Positions 37,511 through 41,820 of a stretch of DNA of 41,820 nucleotides are shown in pieces. Made by a program: the position numbers and the translations under genes. Source of the DNA: an uncultured Bacteroidales bacterium. Lineage in GTDB: Bacteria > Bacteroidota > Bacteroidia > Bacteroidales > Muribaculaceae. The notes under the pieces were generated by a model. The model saw only the letters and a list, made by a program, of their open reading frames with translations. It had not been told where the DNA came from and did not search any database. Location of the stretch: assembly GCA_900542185.1 (NCBI GenBank), contig UQMZ01000035.1, forward strand, positions 1-41,820, given 5' to 3'. The stretch's first letter is position 1, and each line of letters starts with the position of its first letter.

Positions 37511-38869
37511 TTACTTCTTGACCCAAGTGCAGGTGTAGGGCACGCTGCTGATGTCCAGCGTAACCTCGTACGTGCCGGCACCGATGCTCATGTTGTCACC
37601 GTCAGCCACCAGCTTCTCGGGTGTGCCACCGAGGTTGGCATCCCAGCCATGGTTGACACGGAACTTGAAGCTCGTGTCGCCGTCGGCCGTCATGGTGGCA
37701 GTCCACTTCATCAAATCGGCAGAGGGAGTCATAACAATATCGTTATCCCAGTCGTTGTTCAGACCGATAATACCGATGGTTTCGACGTGAATCAACTGAC
37801 AGCTCAAGGCATTCAAATTTGCCTTGACCCACCACAAGCCTGCGGGCTCCGTAACGATATTGCTTCCACCGGGTGTGAGCACGCCGTTGTCAAGACCCCA
37901 GTTCATCGACCAGTCTGTCGTGGCGTCAAGCTTGAACTCACCCTTTGCCTCTCCTTCGGCACCCGTGATGGTGAATCCGAAGTAATCGGCATAGTTCACA
38001 GTGTAAAGCTTCATGCTGGCAGTCTGACTCCAGCCGTTACCTGAGCCGGGAGTGTAAAGCACTTCGAAGGCGTATGTAAGCGTATAGGTCTTCTCCAGCA
38101 TGTTGGCTGCAATGCGGTATTTGCCGGGATTGGTGATTACGCCTACCTTGCCGAGCGCCAACTTACCATCGCCGTCAGGTCCGTAACATTTGGCCTCGTC
38201 GGTAGTGGTGGCGGGATTGCCCGGAGCAATCTGCCACTTATAGCCGACAGCCGCCTGATCAGCAGTCACATCGAAGATTACCGTGAAGTTCGGATCGATA
38301 TACTGATGCTGTTCGCCATGTTCGAACGGAACCGAAGCGGTACCGATCAACGTATAGCCTGCGGCTACGTCATATTTAACGTCAACCGGCAGGACGTTAA
38401 CCTGCTTCTTGGCGAAGTAATAATCGGCGCCACCCACGCGCGACAGCGTCTTGCCGTCCTGCAGATAGGCTGCTATTGCCATCCAGGGATGTACCTCCTC
38501 AGGAGTCACGTTATAGAACTCAACGATTGCGTCCTCCAGAGCCTGACCCGATACCTGACCGTTCTCGAGGGTAAATTCCTGGGCACCGCTCAGGTCCTCG
38601 TTCTTTGACACCAAAAGGTGCAGAATAGCCTTGGTGTCAGCTGGAACGGAATCGGCCAGCTGGCACGTCGCGATGTCAATCATATTGTTGACATTGGCTT
38701 CAAGATTTATCAGCGAGTTGTAAGCCTCGGAAGGAGTGACAGCCACTGAATTGACCGACACGACGGGAAGCTGCGGGTTGACCTGTTCGATTCCCAGACC
38801 GTGATCGTCGTCACAAGCCGTCAAAGCAAGCGCCAACAATGCCGAAAATAATATATTGATTTTTTTCAT
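37511..38869 (-). CDS. SusF/SusE-like outer-membrane lipoprotein
   Basis: 452 residues. The signal peptide ends in a lipobox (LALTAC) and the cysteine is followed by DDDHG, the acidic export signal that sends Bacteroidetes lipoproteins to the cell surface. The N-terminal third is the SusE-type domain (VNPQLPVVSVNSVAVTPSEAYNSLINLEANVN). The rest contains beta-sandwich, starch-binding-like repeats (TLIGTASVPFE ..., IGIIGLNNDWDNDIVMTPSADLMKW, FKFRVNHGWDANLGG). Such proteins bind starch-type glucans on the surface and help SusC/SusD uptake; the actual glycan here is unknown. It is last in the operon, 75 bases after susE, with an inter-gene hairpin (38885-38923), and is closed by a terminator. Calling it SusF rather than SusE rests on position. 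Confidence 0.85.
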   Translation of the reverse strand: MKKINILFSALLALALTACDDDHGLGIEQVNPQLPVVSVNSVAVTPSEAYNSLINLEANVNNMIDIATCQLADSVPADTKAILHLLVSKNEDLSGAQEFTLENGQVSGQALEDAIVEFYNVTPEEVHPWMAIAAYLQDGKTLSRVGGADYYFAKKQVNVLPVDVKYDVAAGYTLIGTASVPFEHGEQHQYIDPNFTVIFDVTADQAAVGYKWQIAPGNPATTTDEAKCYGPDGDGKLALGKVGVITNPGKYRIAANMLEKTYTLTYAFEVLYTPGSGNGWSQTASMKLYTVNYADYFGFTITGAEGEAKGEFKLDATTDWSMNWGLDNGVLTPGGSNIVTEPAGLWWVKANLNALSCQLIHVETIGIIGLNNDWDNDIVMTPSADLMKWTATMTADGDTSFKFRVNHGWDANLGGTPEKLVADGDNMSIGAGTYEVTLDISSVPYTCTWVKK

Positions 38870-38884
38870 CTCTATTAATCAATT

Positions 38885-38923
38885 GGCGTCCTCCGGAATC
38901 CCTTCGAAAATCCGAAGGACGCC
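38885..38923 (-). other. Stable hairpin between susE and susF
   Basis: On the minus strand GGCGTCCTTCGGA and TCCGGAGGACGCC pair over all 13 positions (one G-U) with a 13-base loop. No T-run follows on the coding strand, so it is more likely a stabilising or processing element than a terminator. It sits 22 bases after the susE stop and 16 before the susF start. Confidence 0.75.
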
Positions 38924-38944
38924 TGGTTTTACAATTTTAGCTTT

Positions 38945-40225
38945 TTACGGTTTTGTGAAAGTCACCTTCATCTCCTTCAGGTTGACCGAGATGCTCAGAT
39001 CACCGCCTGCCCATGCATCATCTTTCCATGAGCCTTTGCCATCAACGCAGTCAACAACGATGCCGTTAGCCGGGACAGTGATATCAACAGGGCTGTCATC
39101 TACCTGCGAGCCGACGGAACCGGTATCCCAGTCACCTAGAACACGGTAGAAGCGGAACTGGAACTCACCGGCATTGATGTTGAACGTGCCTGTGTATATT
39201 TCGCTTCCGTCCTCTGTCTCCTTGAGGGCCATCGCACCGGAATCAATCTTCCAACCCTGGCATGCGCCTACCACATAGATTTTGCGGGCCTGTCCGGGAA
39301 CAAACTTCACTGTGTTGTCGTTCAGATTGACCTCGAAGTGAACTTTGCCGCCTTTCCAGCCTTCAATCTTCCATGTACCCTTGGCCGCGTTATTCTTTTC
39401 CGACTGATAGCAAGGCATTGTGACACCTTCCTCGGGAAGTTCGCCATCGGTGACGCCTTCTACATCAATAGGCTCGTCGGGGAACTGCGAGCCGATGGAG
39501 TTGGCATTCCAGTCGCCGAGCTCGTCGTAGAAGCGGAGCTGGAACTCACCGGCGGGTATGTTGTAGTCGCCGGCATAGATCTTGTTTCCTATCTCGGTTT
39601 CCTCAAGAACCATTTTGCCATTGGTTATATCCCATCCCTGGCAAGCGCCGATAATCCAGATCTGATCGGGCACGGGCTTGACGTACGAGCGGACGTTGAT
39701 CAGAATGGCGTTCGACCAGATGGCGCTATATGCAGCAGAGGCCAGAGCGGCGTGTACGCGCACTGCCACCGGATGAGGCTCGTTCTTTACATTAGCCAGA
39801 GTCAGTCCATAGAGTTGGTTGACTGCGGTGCAGAACACCTCGCCGTCGAATGTAATCGTGGCATTGGTGGTGGAACCAGGCAGCATCACTGCCAGAGGCA
39901 GTCCATCTTCAGTCTCCTCCGATTCCTTACCTTCGGCCTGCAACTGATCCCACTTGGCGAAATCAGCCTCGGAACGAGCCAGCTGTACCGTATAAGAGGG
40001 AGTGGTGCTCAGTCCATAATTAGGCTGGCTCACGGTAAACGTTATGTCGTTAAGGCTAACGCCATTGGCGTTGCAGTCGAAAACATACAGCTGGTCGCCC
40101 ATCGGAGGCATGTTCAGAACGAACTCCGTAGGTTTCTCCAGACGCGGCTCGGTGTCGGCCTTACAACCTGTCAGAGACATGCCGGCTGCAAGCGTCAGAG
40201 CCATAAAAAATATTGTCTTTTTCAT
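38945..40225 (-). CDS. SusE-like outer-membrane lipoprotein with two starch-binding-type repeats
   Basis: 426 residues from ATG 40225 (MKKTIFF); a TTG three codons upstream is unlikely. The signal peptide ends in the lipobox LTGC, followed by KADTEP. The SusE N-domain is at about residues 25-170 (KPTEFVLNMPPMGDQLYVFD). Two homologous modules follow: IWIIGACQGWDITNGKMVLE ... FQLRFYDELGDWNANSIGSQ and IYVVGACQGWKIDSGAMALK ... FQFRFYRVLGDWDTGSVGSQ, a clear internal duplication with conserved aromatic residues suited to glycan stacking. Anchored to the outer membrane. It lies 28 bases after susD. Confidence 0.9.
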   Translation of the reverse strand: MKKTIFFMALTLAAGMSLTGCKADTEPRLEKPTEFVLNMPPMGDQLYVFDCNANGVSLNDITFTVSQPNYGLSTTPSYTVQLARSEADFAKWDQLQAEGKESEETEDGLPLAVMLPGSTTNATITFDGEVFCTAVNQLYGLTLANVKNEPHPVAVRVHAALASAAYSAIWSNAILINVRSYVKPVPDQIWIIGACQGWDITNGKMVLEETEIGNKIYAGDYNIPAGEFQLRFYDELGDWNANSIGSQFPDEPIDVEGVTDGELPEEGVTMPCYQSEKNNAAKGTWKIEGWKGGKVHFEVNLNDNTVKFVPGQARKIYVVGACQGWKIDSGAMALKETEDGSEIYTGTFNINAGEFQFRFYRVLGDWDTGSVGSQVDDSPVDITVPANGIVVDCVDGKGSWKDDAWAGGDLSISVNLKEMKVTFTKP

Positions 40226-40253
40226 TTGATTCAATTTTTCTGGATTTACACTA

Positions 40254-41774
40254 TTAATATCCGGGGTTCTGCTTCATCTTGCCACCGTAATAAGCCACTA
40301 CGTCGGCAGGCAGCGGGAAGAGGTTCATGTGGCTTCCGATCGAGGCACCCTCACGTACATTGTTCTTCCAGGCCCAGTTGTAAGTATTGCCCGTAAAGAG
40401 GTTGAAACGGATCAGGTCGGTGCGACGTGTATTCTCCCAGTATAGTTCACGCGAACGTTCGTCAATCATGTTGGTAAGATTGTAGTCGCCCTCAAACCAG
40501 GGAGTGACACCCGCGCGGCGACGTACGTTGTTGACATACTCCAGGCCCTTGCTGCGGTCGCCGGCACCACGGAGGGCGCACTCGGCTGCCATCAGGTACA
40601 CATCGGCCAGACGGATAATCGGGAAGTCGGTGTCGGGATACTTGTTGCTCATATCCGGCAGTCCGTTCACCTCAGGTTTGCCGGCCCAGTTAAAGGTATA
40701 GGTGAGCTTCTCGCCCGGGTTGTCAGGATCGTCCGTATCCGTTTTAAAAGTATATGTGTTGCGGGGCAGCGTTCCGTTCGCTTCAGCCTTGCAGTTGGTG
40801 AACTTGACGGGTGCATAACCGCTGGTGAATTTCGAGAATTCGTCGTTCGCCTTGGTGAAGCCCTGCTGCTCAGTAGCCCACAGATAGGTGCGGGAGTCAT
40901 TCGACACGCCGTTTACGAAACCGAACTTGTCGGAGAACTGCTCGCGGGCGTGCATACTAGCCCAGGAGTCGGTGATTCCGTAAAGAACGGCGGGCATATT
41001 GTCGGCAGAAACGGCAGCGGCGATGAGGAACATCGTACCGCCATAGCTCTCGGTGTCGGGATACTGGAAAGGAATGCCCCACAGAATCTCGTTCTGGTCT
41101 TTCAGACTGCCGCCGGGCATGAACATGTCGTTGCTGCCGCAGAACAGAGCCAGGTAATCCTTGGCAAGACCGGTTTTGTCGAAACCGCCGCCCTGATGAC
41201 GGCTTATGATGTTCTGGGCGTGCTCCCAGCACTTGGCATACATGTTTTCGCCAATCCAGGATTCCGCATTCAGATAGTAACGGCATAGCAGGGCCTCGAC
41301 GCCATCCTTGCCTACGCGGCCATAGATGCCGGACTCCTTGAAGTTAGCCAGTACATCCTCCAGGTCGGCAGTAACGAGGTCGAACAGTTCCTTGCGTGTC
41401 ACCTGTTCCGGAGTGTCGCCGTATGCCATGTCGTCCCAGGCACGTACGCCGTTGCCGAAGAAGTCGATGATATAGTAGTACGACAGGTCGCGGAGTGCGC
41501 GAGCCTCGAGCACGAACTGGTCACGGATAGGCACATCGGCGTCGCTGACGTTAAACACACCGTCGTTGACCTGACGGATGAAGTCGTTGCAGACTGCGAT
41601 ATGGGTGTACAGACGGCCGTATGCGCCATACAGGTTGCCGTTACCGTTGCTCCAGGTATTGGTGCAAAGGTCGAACACGCCGATATCGGGCCAGATCCAG
41701 CTCACCTCGTCGGTGGTGAACTCATTCAGCATGAAGATGACGCGGGTCCAGTTGGATGTTCCGCCGTCCAGACC
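40254..41774 (-). CDS. SusD/RagB-like starch-binding lipoprotein (5' cut)
   Basis: At least 506 residues are genomic. The first five apparent residues (MYKRQ) come from the adaptor at 41775 onward, so the true N-terminus, signal peptide and lipobox are missing. SusD-like proteins form a lid over the SusC TonB-dependent channel and capture the glycan. Family features: a TPR-like first half (LYGAYGRLYTHIAVCNDFIRQV, FVLEARALRDLSYYYIIDFFG), the SusD core (DFPIIRLADVYLMAAECALRG), DERSRELYWENTRRTDLIRFN, and the closing LFPLPADVVAYY...QNPGY. susC would lie beyond the contig end. It is the first visible gene of the operon. Confidence 0.93.
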   Translation of the reverse strand, partial: GLDGGTSNWTRVIFMLNEFTTDEVSWIWPDIGVFDLCTNTWSNGNGNLYGAYGRLYTHIAVCNDFIRQVNDGVFNVSDADVPIRDQFVLEARALRDLSYYYIIDFFGNGVRAWDDMAYGDTPEQVTRKELFDLVTADLEDVLANFKESGIYGRVGKDGVEALLCRYYLNAESWIGENMYAKCWEHAQNIISRHQGGGFDKTGLAKDYLALFCGSNDMFMPGGSLKDQNEILWGIPFQYPDTESYGGTMFLIAAAVSADNMPAVLYGITDSWASMHAREQFSDKFGFVNGVSNDSRTYLWATEQQGFTKANDEFSKFTSGYAPVKFTNCKAEANGTLPRNTYTFKTDTDDPDNPGEKLTYTFNWAGKPEVNGLPDMSNKYPDTDFPIIRLADVYLMAAECALRGAGDRSKGLEYVNNVRRRAGVTPWFEGDYNLTNMIDERSRELYWENTRRTDLIRFNLFTGNTYNWAWKNNVREGASIGSHMNLFPLPADVVAYYGGKMKQNPGY

Positions 41775-41820
41775 CTGTCTCTTATACACATCTCCGAGCC
41801 CACGAGACTAGCGCTCATCT
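41775..41820. other. Nextera sequencing adaptor (artefact)
   Basis: Bases 41775-41808 are the reverse complement of the read-2 transposase adaptor found at 14-47. Bases 41809-41816 (TAGCGCTC) are the complement of the same i7 index, and ATCT then fits the P7 primer. The two contig ends are therefore inverted copies of one library adaptor. Not genomic. Confidence 0.98.

Noticed and set aside
1..41820. A linear plasmid or phage with terminal inverted repeats
   Set aside because: The terminal inverted repeat is library adaptor and index sequence. The genes inside are chromosomal housekeeping genes.

Overview
The window is one assembled contig from a Gram-negative member of the Bacteroidales. 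The evidence is a SusD/SusE/SusF-type outer-membrane lipoprotein locus, a protein ending in a type IX secretion (Por) sorting tail, BspA-type leucine-rich repeats, DUF4919 and DUF5683 proteins, an AAA-ATPase-like/PD-(D/E)XK protein typical of gut Bacteroidetes, and several promoters of the Bacteroidetes form (TAnnTTTG, in the clearest cases with a TTTG box 19 bases upstream). Most genes are clearly GC-rich for this order, which together with the gene content suggests a Muribaculaceae-like gut organism; that family placement is inference. Both contig ends (1-47 and 41775-41820) are Illumina Nextera adaptor plus the same i7 index, so the two terminal genes are cut and their first adaptor-derived residues are artefacts.

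Layout. 48-1078: 3' part of a secreted adhesin-like protein. 1135-1900: mscL, bordered on both sides by palindromic repeats whose hairpins are built alike. 2183-3190: gapA. 3375-10658, minus strand: mfd overlapping a CtpA-family protease, then nadB, then a tRNA-Glu/rpsT unit behind a near-perfect promoter. 10659-16827, minus strand: carboxy(nor)spermidine dehydrogenase-like gene, a BspA-like LRR protein coupled to a single-pass membrane protein, a flippase-like membrane protein, birA, tsaE and nhaD. 16923-21111, minus strand: the chromosome-partition cluster parA-parB-DUF5683-LysM lytic transglycosylase, each gene overlapping or nearly touching the next. 21112-21850: a long divergent intergenic region with a strong hairpin, a possible 42-codon ORF and a possible gene fragment.

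21851-28097, plus strand: relA/spoT, a PgpH-type c-di-AMP phosphodiesterase, two Bacteroidales hypothetical proteins and ribH, ended by a terminator. 28238-33857, minus strand: slyD, a helical hypothetical protein, a CBS-less sugar-phosphate isomerase, a thioesterase, dciA, recF, upp and ribF. 34013-35850, plus strand: pfkA translationally coupled to an NGPSL-motif protein. 35839-37392, minus strand: an AT-richer AAA-ATPase/nuclease gene with its own promoter. 37511-41774, minus strand: a sus-like operon in the order susD (cut) - susE - susF.

Most of the window is core housekeeping: translation, cofactors, partition, stringent response, glycolysis and DNA repair. No CRISPR array, phage, integrase, complete IS or rRNA was seen. 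The least ordinary signals are non-coding or at gene edges: the palindromic repeats around mscL, a 22-bp tandem duplication that appears to have moved the tsaE start from ATG to TTG, tandem duplications in several AT-rich spacers, and the undescribed content upstream of relA.
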